The notes under the pieces: generated by a model
Told to the model about the DNA's origin: nothing
Seen by the model: only the letters and a program-made list of their open reading frames with translations
The model's database searches: none
Position numbers and translations under genes: made by a program
Source: Vanessa cardui
Lineage: Eukaryota > Arthropoda > Insecta > Lepidoptera > Nymphalidae
Length of the DNA stretch: 64,000 nucleotides
Direction: 5' to 3'
NCBI RefSeq assembly: GCF_905220365.1
Contig: NC_061124.1
Location: 11,658,501-11,722,500 of the forward strand
In this document: positions 47,974 to 61,200 of the stretch, piece after piece
Position numbering within the stretch: the first letter of the stretch is position 1
How the letters are laid out: each line of letters opens with the position of its first letter

Positions 47974-48070
47974 TAGTCCTAATATAATCGCAACATCTTA
48001 AAATAGTAAGAATTTATAAATATATGAATCTATGTAGATTATAAACTAAAAAATCACAGATAATAAATTA

Positions 48071-48813
48071 TTATGTTGTCATTATTGGTTGTGGTGTGAT
48101 CTCATCAATTTCTTGAGCTGTCATTTGATCATCTATTGACATCTTAGCACACAAGCAATTCTCACTTATGGTACCACTACCACTCACTATACATTTACCT
48201 AACACTGCTTTACAACTATTAAAAGGCACTTGATTCATTATATTCAATAATTTTTCCGTTTCAGTCACTTCACTTTCTGCTTTAATGTTGATATCTATGT
48301 CAATTGTATCTTTGAGTTTTATTGCACCATCGTTTCTTAATTCAAATTTTGGTAAATTGTCATTTGTATTTTGTAATAAAGGTTCCTTTAAAGAGTTTGT
48401 ATTCTGGAGATTAGATTTGGTACTGGAACAATCACAGCTTTCGCATGCATTGTTCATAACACTGACATTCTCATAGTAACTATTCGGTGTTTGTTTATTA
48501 TCTATCTCAACTTTAAGAGGATCAAAGTTTTCGTTTGGAAGTAGCTCATCATAAAAATTGTTCGCATCTTTTATTTGCGCACACAAACAACTATTTGGTG
48601 AATTTTCATCTGCAATACATTTACCTAATATTGTTTTGCAGTTGCTAAAAACTTCTATATTATTATAATTATTATTTAATTCGATTTCAATCTTTGGTTT
48701 CGTATTTGTATCTTCAGGCGTTTCTGGTATTGGCATACATTCTCTTTCGTGATTTGCATATGAAGTTGGTGTTACCATATTTCCGCATTTGGCACAGAGC
48801 ACTGCTGCATCTG
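48071..48813 (-). CDS. Zinc-finger gene exon 6 (C2HC finger and Cys-motif tail)
   Basis: Acceptor TTGTCTATTGTCAG, stop at 48073-48071. Opens CA-GAT-GCA, encoding ADAAVLCAKCGNMV, the C2HC finger. The rest is acidic and Asn-rich, with two copies of the Cys motif at about 48647-48577 and 48220-48145. Confidence 0.92.
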
Positions 48814-51800
48814 CTGACAATAGACAATTTAAAATGAGCAAGAGTTTGTTTGAACACAGCAGAACATAGAAAGTAAAATCTATAATCCAGTAAGGTCAAA
48901 CTTATTTAATTATTGGAAAAAAGTAGTTACTGAATTACATAATGCCAATTATTTTAAATACATATAATCTACATTCTCGAACTTGATAAGATTTTGAATC
49001 ATTACATGATCATTGCAAAATGCTTCCTAAACCTATTAAAATAAATTACACTTTGCTTTTTAATTGTTAATGTCATGTGAAAAGAAGGCTAAATTACAAA
49101 GAAAAAGATGGTTGGACCATATTCTACTAGTATTAATGGACATCAAGGAGTGAGTCAATAAATCACATCGAATACCCAATAAATTTGATAAGAGATGGCG
49201 ATATATTATGTTCATAAGTGACTTATTCACATTTTAGAAACAATTTCAGCAATAAACTTCACAATAAATTCATGAAAAAATTATAAAAAATAAACTATTT
49301 TGTATTGATGTTACCTTTTAATGAATCCTGAGAAATATCACAGTTTGAATCTGATGATATGCCACTATCAATGGTAGTCCCTGGAAAAAACGTAATACAT
49401 GTTTGAAATTTCAGGCATATTGATTTAACTTGGCAAACACAATTGCTAAAACTATTTAATGCGAATGGCAATAGGTAGGTCAACTAATAATCCATCAGAG
49501 GTGATTTTTCCATTTCCTAAAGTAAGCCTTAGTTTCAGATAGCCTCTTTCACGAAATGTGTGATCAACCCGTAATGAATGTTTAAAAAGTATCCCTTTTC
49601 TAAGACACATTAATCTGGAAATATTTAAATAGTATAACATTACCAGAATATTTCAAACCAAGACATATTTTAGACTTGAACCAATTGCACTTTAACATTG
49701 TCTTCTGTATTAACACACCTTTATGTTAATAAAACAAAATCTAGTACTTACTATGACTTGTGAGATGTTTTTTCCTTGCATATTCTGTAACAAATCTCTT
49801 GTTACAATCTGGAATGGTACAATACAACCAATTCTCAGGCTCATGGGTTTTAATATGAGACTTCAAATGATGAGCTTGAATAAAACCTAAAACAAAAATA
49901 TTAAATGAAATATAATATACAATTCTACAATAATTGATAGATATAATTTGGAGGATGAAAAATTACTTTACACAGGATTTACTGTGACAAACAAACAGCC
50001 CAGTAATACAAATATAATGACAAGACATGTACATCAAAGGTTCTGGCTACGATATCTCCCAGATTAAAAGCAATCATTTACAGTTCCATTAAAATGAGGT
50101 ATTATATAATATTTCAAAATTATACTGTAATTAAAAACAATTCCAAAATTATTATTTATATATAATCATTGACTGTCACATAAGAAACTAGATGATAAAT
50201 TATTATGATCATAGAGTTTCATTTTATTGTTCAAATGCTACAAAGTATGCCTATGATGCATATGAATGCATGTGCAAAAAATTTTCATTATTATTATTTT
50301 ATAATGACTAATTCAAAATAGCAGCTTCTTATATATTATTCAATGCAATGAATCAGTCTTAGTATATATGTACTTATGCATATGAAAACATCTTTATCAA
50401 TAAAACCACATTCGAACTATTGACACACAACTCGTATTTGTCATACAAAATAATTAGTCATACAATATGTAATTGGAGTTACCTTTTCCACAAGTTTTAC
50501 AATAAAACTGTTTTGCGTTAGTGTGTGTTAGCTCATGATGTTTGAGGTGGTGTGCAAAGTTAAAAGATTTTTTACAGTCTTCAAAACTACACTGGTATCT
50601 TCTTTCAGCTTTAGGCTTATGAGTCTTCATATGCGACATTAATGCCAGATCACTTTTGAATTTGGAGCTGCATTTAGAACATTCATATGTACCTGAAATA
50701 TTTAAACAATTTTTATATTAATAATTAAATTTCATTCATTTATAAATAAGATACATCAGTATTAAATTTATGATAATCAATTTGAAAGTCTAAATTTAAA
50801 GCAGATTAAATGTTACATACAGAAACTTTTAGTAAAAAATATATATTCTAAATCATTCTTTGAAATATTTTGCAAACTTTTTATTAGTTTTGTATTCAAT
50901 AGTTTATTAGTTAGCAAAACAAGAAAACATCTGTCATATACATATATTACTCTAATAGCTTCATACTTTACACAACAAATCATTGGTGAAATTATTACTA
51001 ATTTAGAAAAGATACTTTAAAAGCATTGATATTTATCTTATGTGTAATAAAAAAATGTGTGTCATATCGTTGAGTTCAAAGTATTGGATAAGGAGATTAA
51101 TATGAAGCTCTGCTAAGCTCATTATGGATTTTGAATTAAAGTAAATAAGCAAAATTTAATTTTCAAACGCATCCATAATAATAAAGTGTCACATTTACCC
51201 ATAGACATGATAATTAAGTTGCAAAGAGAAACATGGATATTTCTGTTATGTATAATAGCTCTGACTCAACTATCAATATTGCATTTATATACTTTTATAA
51301 TTGAATCAATTACATTAGAAAATAATTAAAATTAAGGTTGCTAAAAAAAAATTATGTCACTGGCTGTATATTTCCTTTTTTCTAAAAGTTAAAAACTTTT
51401 TACTAATATGTTATGGTTTTAAAGATGATTCAGCCAGTAATATAATTAGGCACATGAGGCATAACAGCCTACGGTTCATATTACAATGTAATGTAAGCTT
51501 GCAATAATAGTCTTTGTATAAAATAAAATTACTTTACAATAGGTAGAACATCTGTTTATGTCTTCTTAAATAGGATTAAAAGATTTTTTAACTAACATCC
51601 AAGAATTTTCTGAATCATGTTTGAAAAGGTAATGTTTAAATACTATTTCCAATTTCACCAATTATTATAAAAATAAAAATATTTACATTTGGTATTATGA
51701 CATAATATAAATAATATAAGTATCTAATTTTTTTAGCAAATTGGCAGGAAAAAATAACTTGAACAAAATGTTACTGTAATTAAAATCTTGTATAATAACA

Positions 51801-52469
51801 ATTATAAATTGCTTGTATTCATACACTTGAATAATGGATATTTTCATTTAGGTTTATTTGATGATAAAATTATTATTTCTAACTATGTTTATGATTACCA
51901 TTAATAATGCATATGTTTTAGTAGTTAATGAAAACAATTAAAAAACATGCATTTCTCTCATTCTAGTTAAAATAGCTATAGTATATTACTTGTATAGTAT
52001 ATACTTTTTGTTAATTTCGTTTACTGTACTTTATTTCAACATAAATCCTTGACTTGAAATAATTCATCGGAAAGTTTTGTGAGTAATGTTAAAGATCTTA
52101 CCTTTGTGCGCATATTTTATGTGACGCTTAAGAAGAATATCATCGCGAAAGTTACGTCCACAATCAAGGCACTGAACACTTCCAGTTCTTTCATGCTGCT
52201 TTTGGTGCCTTCTTAAGGCTGATCTATAAATAATTGATAACAATTTATTAAAAAAATATTGAGTATTAATTTAATCTTATTGTTAGTTAAAACAGATTCA
52301 TAATGTTTTTGTATTCAATTATATTTTGAATACATTTATTGAAAACTTACAGAAAACTAAACTTTTTAAAACATTGGTTGCACTCAAATTGTGGAAAATG
52401 ACTTTGTTCATGTCTCTTTTTCTCGCTTTCATATTTAAATTCTTTAGAACAGTAACAGCACTGCAACAT
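48071..52469 (-). CDS. C2H2 zinc-finger protein, TFIIIA-like
   Basis: Spliced gene on the minus strand: 52469-52351, 52223-52102, 50692-50483, 49886-49752, 49380-49315, 48813-48071. Phases close; 1395 nt, 464 residues. ATG 52469 follows an in-frame TGA. Seven C2H2 fingers fill residues 4-195: four with C-x2-C spacing (C4, C30, C58, C85), then C115 with C-x4-C, C145 with C-x2-C, C173 with C-x4-C. A C2HC finger follows at 224-243 (C-x2-C-x11-H-x3-C). The tail has a motif CKxxLGKCI...CLCA twice (about 274-297 and 416-440). It should be a nuclear nucleic-acid-binding protein. Closely spaced fingers that mix C-x2-C and C-x4-C spacing recall transcription factor IIIA, which has nine fingers and binds the 5S rRNA gene; with seven fingers that identity is only a suggestion. 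Confidence 0.9.
49315..49380 (-). CDS. Zinc-finger gene exon 5 (linker)
   Basis: 66 bases. Acceptor CGTTTTTTCCAG, donor AAAAG|GTAAC. Encodes a Ser/Asp-rich linker, TTIDSGISSDSNCD and on. The frame stays open upstream of the acceptor to 49483, so a longer form is possible. Confidence 0.8.
49752..49886 (-). CDS. Zinc-finger gene exon 4 (rest of finger 6, finger 7)
   Basis: Acceptor TTTTTGTTTTAG, donor CATA|GTAAGT. Encodes GFIQAHHLKSHIKTH and LYCTIPDC...HLTSH. Confidence 0.92.
50483..50692 (-). CDS. Zinc-finger gene exon 3 (fingers 4, 5, start of 6)
   Basis: Acceptor TTAAATATTTCAG, donor AAAAG|GTAACT. Encodes YECSKC...HMKTH, YQCSFEDC...HELTH and FYCKTCGK. Confidence 0.92.
52102..52223 (-). CDS. 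Zinc-finger gene exon 2 (rest of finger 2, finger 3)
   Basis: Acceptor TTATTTATAG, donor AAAG|GTAAG. Encodes SALRRHQKQH and the finger CLDCGRNF...HIKYAH. Confidence 0.9.
52351..52469 (-). CDS. Zinc-finger gene exon 1 (fingers 1 and part of 2)
   Basis: Starts MLQCCYCSKEF; donor TTTTCT|GTAAG. No ATG lies upstream in frame before a TGA. The intron cuts finger 2 in its helix. Confidence 0.9.
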
Positions 52470-54991
52470 TATAGACGGATGTGCTGATCGGAAAATTCAC
52501 TGCTTTCAATTTTCATATTTATTGGATTCTTGTTATTATCTTATCATCTTATCACAACGAAGTACAAACTAAAGCCCGTTGAACACTCAATCACTACGGG
52601 TGTCAGCAGTCGAAAGTTCGACACATAAAACGTAAATATTGTAAAATATAAATTGTAAATGTGACAGACGACAGTCGACAGAGGTCAGAGACACTAGACT
52701 CTAGAAACCAACTACAGACAATAAAAAACTTATATATTAATAAAATAAAACATATAAATTCGAATAATGAAGAGCAGGTGAAATAGCAAAAATGCCCTGC
52801 AAGCTTAAAATCACTTCGAAGTTCCTACATCTATGCAACTATTTTTACTAATACAAAAATCGATAAATGTATGTACTACCCTTTTTTGTGATTTCTATCA
52901 ACACATTGCAATGTATTACATCATTAACATGGTTTATTAACGTATTTTGTAATAATTATTGCAACTATTAGAACGTCAATATAAAACATTTGACATAAAA
53001 TAGTAACAATATAAATAGATTTAGAAAATTAATCATATTAAGATTTAAAACAAATATATGTTTATATTATTTGTACGTTACAGTCCGTGATTGAAATCTC
53101 TGTTTAAATCGCTCTAGCTCAGAAGCCTATAGAATAGGGAAGATGCAATATTTTTATTTTAAAGAACTCCATATAGAATAGACCACTCAAATTTATTGCA
53201 AAAAAATTGGTTTCAAACTGTCTATTTAATTTTTCGCCCGAAAACAGGTCTATATTTCTTATGACGTCACTCCTGTCTGTCACTGGCCCATTGATCATAC
53301 TTATCCTCACTGGCTTTCGGACTTTTTCTCGACTTCTGTGATACTTTTTTGTAAAAATTTCAAACGGACTATTCGATACTCCGAAAAAAACCGTATTGAC
53401 GTATTATTGTGCCAATGTGTTCATCTACTTCAACAAAGTTTTCAAATAAATGGTTTTTGAATGGACCTTCTGACACAAAACTGAGAAAAAGTGAAGCTGA
53501 AAAGAGGAATCTGGAGTCTGCTTTCACAAACCCTACTTCCATTTTTATTCAAAATACGAGGTTAATTTTCGTTTCAATATTCACTTTTTTTTACAAATAA
53601 AACCTCAAATAAGTAGTTATAACAGGAGTGACGTCCTGAACGTTGAAAACGTCCTGAGTGTTGTGAAATACGTGCCGTTTCAAGTTACCTTAATTTGGAA
53701 TTATTGTTAAAAAAACAACATTTTATCAAATATAAACCTTGCAATGGCCCTTCTTTTATACTTTTTTAACATTTTAATAGCAAAATTTTCATAAATATTA
53801 TTTTTTCATATTCCCTATGGTGCTGTTTCTCTGGCAGATTTACATTTTAACTAACTTTATTTTTAAAAACTAAACTGTAATTGTTACAATAATAGCAATA
53901 ATTAATTGGTCAGAATAATACATATGTAAGTATAGTACGACACAACTTAGATGTAGCATCGGCAAAATTCGTAAAACCGATCACATCTGAATTAAGAACG
54001 CTATCCCATAAACATTTATTTATTTTGTGATTATCAACATTTAGTTCTTTAGACAAACGTGTAATGTGAAATGATCTTGTAATATCAAATGATCATTATG
54101 AAATATATTCGTCAATTTGACTCGTCGATTTACGTGCACTTGCTTTCTCGGGTTGAATTGACACGAGAATCTATAGCAATTAATAACGTCGAATGGCGCG
54201 ATATGGAGCTATTTTTATTGGTTGTATAAATAGGCAATAATCGGTTTTATTGAATTTGCTGTACTACACCCAATAGGCTAACACTACCCAATCATACATA
54301 CCATTAATTGGAATATATGGTGAGTGGTACCCACCCAGACTTATTTAATATTTAATTATACCAGACAAATTATACTACATTCTATGTGCATGAAAAAAAA
54401 ATATAAGAAAATCGTTTGAAAAAATGGTTACTATTTTTTATTATAGTAACACGTCAATGCAAAAATGCAATACAAAATATTTTATATTATCTTGATGTTG
54501 TATCACATTTTGTATGTCACAGTTTTTACAGGTTAAAATGTCATTGTCATAAATTCATAATAATCAAATAATGTTATGTCATATGGCTTAATTTGAACTT
54601 TAATAATATTATACTCGTTGTGCCAGAGGCTTATAAAACGATAAAACATAATGAGATACATGGAAAGTAACATTATTTCTTTACATTTTGTAACGGACAA
54701 ACGAAACTTATTCGTACACAAACAAAAACAGATTCCGGCATCAATACACAAAGAAAATAATAATCGCTAAATACTATAGGTTTTCACTCTTAATATAATC
54801 TAAAATCTAAATTTAAAAGGAGATTGAAACGAAATAAGGAAAGACTTTTGCACGATGCATGACAAACTATTGCACATGTTGGTTACAAACGCATTTCAGA
54901 AACATTCGTGTGGTGGGAATAATATAAACAGCACGTCGCACGTGCTATTCTTATGTAAACTTTTTATTTTGTGACATAAAATTTATTAAAA
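52470..54991. other. Divergent intergenic region
   Basis: Separates the start of the zinc-finger gene (minus) and that of the SLC19 gene (plus), so it should hold both promoters. A CACGTG E-box-like site occurs at 54936-54941, about 50 bp before the SLC19 ATG. A family A SINE fragment lies at 54295-54345. No other gene recognised. Confidence 0.5.
54295..54345 (-). repeat. SINE family A fragment
   Basis: GGTGAGTGGTACCCACCCAGACT matches the GGTGGTACCTACCCAGACGG part of the 28790 copy. Confidence 0.5.
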
Positions 54992-55226
54992 ATGGAAAAC
55001 TGGATAAAAATTACCCTCGTCCTGTGTTTATTTGGAACTTTGCGTGAGATCCGGCCCTCAGAGCCTTTTGTTACTGAATTTCTTCTCGGCGAGTGGCGTA
55101 ATATTACTGAAGATCAATTAAATCGCGAAGTCTATCCGGTTGGAACTTATTCATATTTAGCCCTTCTTGTTGTAATATTTTTGATCACCGACTTCCTTAG
55201 GTTCAAGCCAGTTATTATTTTATCAG
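54992..55226 (+). CDS. SLC19 gene exon 1
   Basis: ATG 54992 gives MENWIKITLVLCLFGTL, a first membrane helix. Donor TATCAG|GTGAGT. Confidence 0.93.
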
Positions 55227-58200
55227 GTGAGTTGATGTAAATATTTCTCTTTTTTACACAATATTGAATTTTCAACAGAAGTCTTAATTAAAATCACATT
55301 CTAAATTAATATAAGTATCATATTTAAATAATACAATTGATAAATAATACAATTGATAAATTGAAAAAGAATTTCAAATCCCTTTTTGGGTATTAATCTT
55401 TATTTTAATTAAAATATATATTATGCCCATTAGTTTCAAAGCTATAATGTTAAATTAACCAATCATATTAACCTTATCTTAAATGATTATCATCTTATCA
55501 TTATCAATATTGAGTAAATATTTAGTTAATTTTTATCATAGTTTGGATTTGGAAAAACATTAATCCCATAATTAAAATCTCTTATTTTATAAAATAAATA
55601 AATAGGTGAAAAGTAGAAATTTAAAAAATCAAAAAGGAAATATAATTTTTGTTACGTAATACTCCCTAATATAAACTAAATAAAACAATTTAAAGTTTAT
55701 CCTTAACTGTAACTAGTGTGTATTGTCAGGGTAACATTAAATTATAGAAAATAATTCTATTTACTGCTCTTGCTCTTTTAAAAACACTTAGGAACAAGTA
55801 ATTCAAAATTTTCTACATAGAATTAAAATTCAACAAAAGACGATTTTATGCAATTCATCAACATTTATGATGCAAAAGTCTTAAATATACTTGCTGCACA
55901 AATTGTCTTTTGATAAATAAACTTATCAGTATCTATCTTATCAAAGTTATTTTACGTGAGGCAAGCTGTGTCTCACTAATACTATCTTATTTGCATCATT
56001 ATACTACTTTTATCATTTTAATGATAAAAATCATATTTAATTAGCTCTTATCTCTAGATTAACCCTAATCCAGTATGATTAAATTAAAAAAAGTCATTAT
56101 TTCCCTGTAAATGACATATACGGTTTTCAACTTTATGATTATTGTGGTAAGCATTAAAATAATATATTTTTTTAATTGAATGGGTTTCAAGACCAAAACA
56201 TTAAACAGCAACAGTTATCTTTAAATGATTTATCATCTAAATATATTACAATAATAAAGTGGTTACTATAAACATTTAGAATAGAACTATCCCAATTAAT
56301 GAAATTAACTGAAATAAAATTAAATTTAGTATTATTTAATCATATTTAATTATCACGGGTCTAACATATTTTCTAACATATTTTACTCTGTCTGTCTGTA
56401 CATCAGTCCTTCACAACCAAACCACTAAACCGAATTTCATGAAATTTACATACGGTATGGTAAACAAAACATGAACTCCAAGTAGGCCATATGCTTCTTT
56501 TTTGCCTAACACATGACAATCAACGCCCTTAAACGTGAGTGAAGCCACGGGGCACTACTAGTTTTTATATAATTATAATTCTTATCAAGCATTTACCATT
56601 GTTCTTAAAAAGTATGAAAATATATATTTTTTAATTTCAATCTAGGTCTAAGTGGTATCTCAGTCTATGCTGTACTACTATGGACTTCCAGCATAGAATG
56701 GCTCCAAGTCTCTCAATTTCTGTACGGACTGTACATGGCTACAGAAGTTGCTTATTTGACTTACATATATGCGAAGGTAAGTTTCATATTACAAATAGGA
56801 ATTTCATAGTATTGAATCATAATTGAGAATTGAATCATGTAAGGAAGTTATTTTAAGGTTATTTCATTAGACATACCAATGAGGTTTTATATTCTATTTA
56901 CATAAATTATTAAGATAAGTATGATGAACTATTTCAGTCGAGGCGTGTATTCTCAAGGGCTCTAGCCCCGTGTAGGATATAACACACAAATGTGAGTAAA
57001 AAATTGAACTCCATTCTTTCACTCTGATAATTTAATGGAACAGATAATCCAATGCGTTCAATAATACTTAAGGCAACGGCTATACACTATATGCTTTTTG
57101 TAGCACGATCTTATCTACACCGTGTCCAAACTACAGGCCGCTATTGGGGATTTGTCAACTGGTAACAGTTTCTTAGTATACCTAGGAACTAGACTAATGA
57201 GAAATTCAAGCATATATCGAATTACAATCAGGATAGATCTTACTACTGCAAAGTGATCTCTTCGACGTATTCTACTTCGATGTCATTAAAACAATATTCA
57301 GATATCTTATAATTTCTCCGAAAGTATCCGAAAACTTAGTACGTCTTCAATTATCTAAACTGAAGTTATTTTTGTAATTAAAACCTATAATTGATTCTTT
57401 ATTACCTACCAATGATAAACGACTTATTTTTAAAAGATAAATACTTAAGTGTTAAGAAGTTGCGTGTTCTTTGTAGATCTTTAAATATCTTTGTGTCGTT
57501 CAAAATTTGACGTAACGAACTTTATTTAAAAAATAGAAAATTTTACTGCTTTGGCGTAACAAACATGCTGTATAGTATACCTTTTATGAAAAGAAAAAAA
57601 TCTTTCTAATTACGCAGTACATATTAAAGCACGCAAACACAGCTTCCCTCTCTCTCTCATAATCTGATCAAATCCGACATTATCCTAAAGAGTTCAGATG
57701 TTTGAGAAATTGAGAAGAGCGTTGGTGACGCTCTTACGTGCTTTCCGAGACATAGGGGTACAATCATTTTCAACTTCAAGACCCCGATTGCTTACTGAGA
57801 ATTTTTCGACAGAAAACTCCATTACATGTTATCGGTCTGACATGGGGTTTGAACCTTGATCCTTCGTGTCCGTGGCCAAATATCCAGCCACCGATACAAT
57901 ACCATACCGATACCCATACCATGATACAAAAATCATACCATCCTATGGGTCTTAGATCTTCACTATGTTAACATTTAATCTTATTACGATTGCATTGATG
58001 ATATGGCTAAACGCATTCCTGTGTAGGTAAGGACTAGGTCATTACCACATAGCTCTCATTGAAACAGCAATAGCTTAGCAGCTTAGTGTACAATAATAAT
58101 ATTAGCATTACTTTGTTATTTTTCAGTCAGGGTAAAAGAGCCAGTGTGTCATAGGTACAAGAGATGTAACATCTTAGTTTTCATTAGGTTGAATGGAAAC

Positions 58201-61200
58201 TATGAAAGATAATTTCATTCAGTGTCAAATTTTATGCGCGGTAGTCATCACTATTTTAACTAATTTACAAATAGCAGAAACCGAATTACGTCATGATTGG
58301 GCACAAGTGTTCCATTGGATTAATCAAAGAAGTTAAAATAATTTTTGCGACTCAATATTGTACGAAAACTAGATTGTGGAAAATAATTTTATCTTCGATA
58401 GTTTAGTACAGAGGTCGGCAACCTTTTGGTAGACAAGGGCCAGGAGGTGGCAAAATAAAGTATAGGCGAGCCGCAGTCATGATATTAACCTTAGAAGCCC
58501 AATATACCTACGCATAATTAGTGTTAATTAGTCATATTTCATAGAACAGATACAAACGACTTAAACAGGAAACAGACTTTTTTATACTAGCGGCAAGATA
58601 CGATGGCCGTTTTGACACATTAAAAAAGTGATGTGAAATGTAAATTTATTATCAATATAATATATTCAAATCTTTGTTTTTTTGCAAGTAATTTAATTCA
58701 AGTTTTTGTTGCAAGTAGTATCTGATTAAAAAGGTTTAAGAAAAAAATATATAAAATAAGTTTAAGTAATATATTCGAACGAAATCAATTTAAATCAAAA
58801 ATTGGAATTAGAATGAATAACTTTATAAACACATTACATACAAATAAATTGATACAAAAAAAAACAAAAACACTAGTGGCTATATTTTATCGAAGTCGTC
58901 CATACTGCTGCTTTCACTCTCACTGCTATCGTCACATTAATTATAAGTTCATTTTCTAAAATATTATCTATTTTCACATTTATGTTGCCGACCGCTTAGT
59001 ACAATATCTGTGCTAAATTTCATGACGTTAACCCCTAAGAAAAATAAGTTGAAATTTATTGACTTATTTCGTTTATTTTCAGGTGGATTCAGCGAAGTAC
59101 CCTCTCGTTTCGTCTTGTACTCGGATAGCAGCACTGACGGGTCGTTTCCTGTCTGGAGCAAGTTCCCAGCTCCTGACTCATTACGGACTGATGAACTATC
59201 GTGATTTGAATTACATCACCTTTGCTGGTATGTTCTCCTGGTACGTTAAATTGATACGCGTGGTTACTGTAGCTAAATTTTATATCATTTTCGAATTACT
59301 TTTTTATTTTATTTGGAAAAGTTACATAATTACACTCAATTAAGACTTAACATTTCGTTTAAAATTAATTAATAACCGAAAACAATGTCATTAAATTAAT
59401 AATTGTGGCAATAGCCGTTGTAAAACAAATAAATCATTGAATTGAAATGATTTGATAACCCCTAAGATTTATTTCTTATTCTCTCATATCATCTCTATCT
59501 TCTGTTTGATTTATTTGCGGTTTGATGGACGTATTTATTTTAATTAACAGCATTCCGACGTAGTTGCAATATATATCACAATTGTCTTGAGCCTGTCTCG
59601 GTATCCTTTATACCCTTTTTATTAAAGCCAACAGGTTGAATCTAAGATTAGGGTGCGTTCACACGAGCAAACTACCTTCAATTGTAATAATTATTTTACT
59701 AAGTATTAGGTATTAGCACTGAGTCTCAATGCAAAATTTTGGGAGTGATTTAGTAAAATTTTGAATAAAACGATATTTTTTATTCGATTATTGAAAGAAC
59801 GTTAATATTCCAAAGAACTGTCATTGCATCTACTTACCATCCCATGGTGGAGTTGTACCCTTTTATTTTCACGCCTGATACTCAATAATTAAATAAACAT
59901 ATAAATAGATACTAGATAATTAGCGGAAAACAGTAACTACTATAGAATATATATTTTAAATATGTGAGAACTTTTAATTTAATTTAAAATTAATTAGTTA
60001 CTCGTGACAACGAACCCGTCGTTGTCACGAGTCAGGTAAAAAAGTATCGTATGTCCTTCCTTGGATGTCAAGCTTGCTTCACAACAAATTTCAACGAATT
60101 CGGTTCACTGGTTTGGCCGTAAAAGAGCGTCAGACAGACTGACGGAGGTATACTATGGTATTTACTACGGTATTTATAATAATAGTATAGACTGTAAAAT
60201 AATAAAATTACACAACTTGCTCACAAAATTTCGAGCCATTTGCAATTGCATAATAGGAATAAAATTTTAAGTGTAGTTCTGACTTGAAATAAATATCTGC
60301 AAGCATAAAAAAAAACAACTTTCAGGCACGTAAACACATCTATTCAGATACAAGATACAATTTTACTAAAATATAAATATATGTGTATCCGAAAGTTTGG
60401 ATCGATGGATGGATGTTTGTTACCCAATCACTCCAGAACCAGTGCCGTAATTAGCCTTTTCTGCGCCCTGTGCGAGCTTCTATAACTGCGCTCTATTTAA
60501 GCAGACCCTTTGCCTATTTTAATGTCTCACTCACTAAAACTTAAACGCAGGTTCACTACTGAAAATGCGCTGCCCATTAACGATAAGCACTAAACACAAA
60601 TACGCTCTGCGCTGCCAAAAAAATGAGCGCGATGTGTGTTTTTAATGATACTAGCATGTAAGCGTATTGCCTACAAACGTATTGTATTGGAATCGAGTAC
60701 TAGGGGCTCAGCGGAATCTTAACAAGAGCAAAACGAAAAAACAATAGTCCTGCAAAGTCTGTCTATTCTTGCGCCCCAGAGAGTCTACGCTCTGTGCCTG
60801 GGTACCGGTGGCACCGCCCTATTTACAACACTGTCCAGAACGGCTAGTCTACAACAACAACAACAACAGCCTGTAAATTCCCACTGCTGGGCTAAAGGCT
60901 TCCTCTCCCTTTGAGGAGAAGGTTTGGAACAAATTCCACCACGCTGTTCCAATGCGGGTTGGTGGAATACACATGTGGCAGAATTTATATGAAGTTTTTC
61001 ACATGCAGGTTTCCTCACGATGTTTTTCTTCACCGCTGAGCTCGAGATGAATTATAAAGACAAATTAAGCACATGAATCAGCGGTGCTTGCCTGGGTTTG
61101 AACCCGCAATCATCGGTTAAGATGCACGCGTTCTAACTACTGGGCCATCTCGACTCTTGGCTAGTCTAGCTGTGTGTGAAATTTAATTCAGATTCGAATT

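Noticed and set aside
49452..49640. 62-codon minus-strand frame in an intron of the zinc-finger gene
   Set aside because: A splice acceptor precedes it, but joining from exon 4 gives an immediate stop, and it has no domain.
59059..59343. 94-codon plus-strand frame across SLC19 exon 3
   Set aside because: Different frame from the exon; the real frame gives the SLC19 signature and closes at both splice sites.
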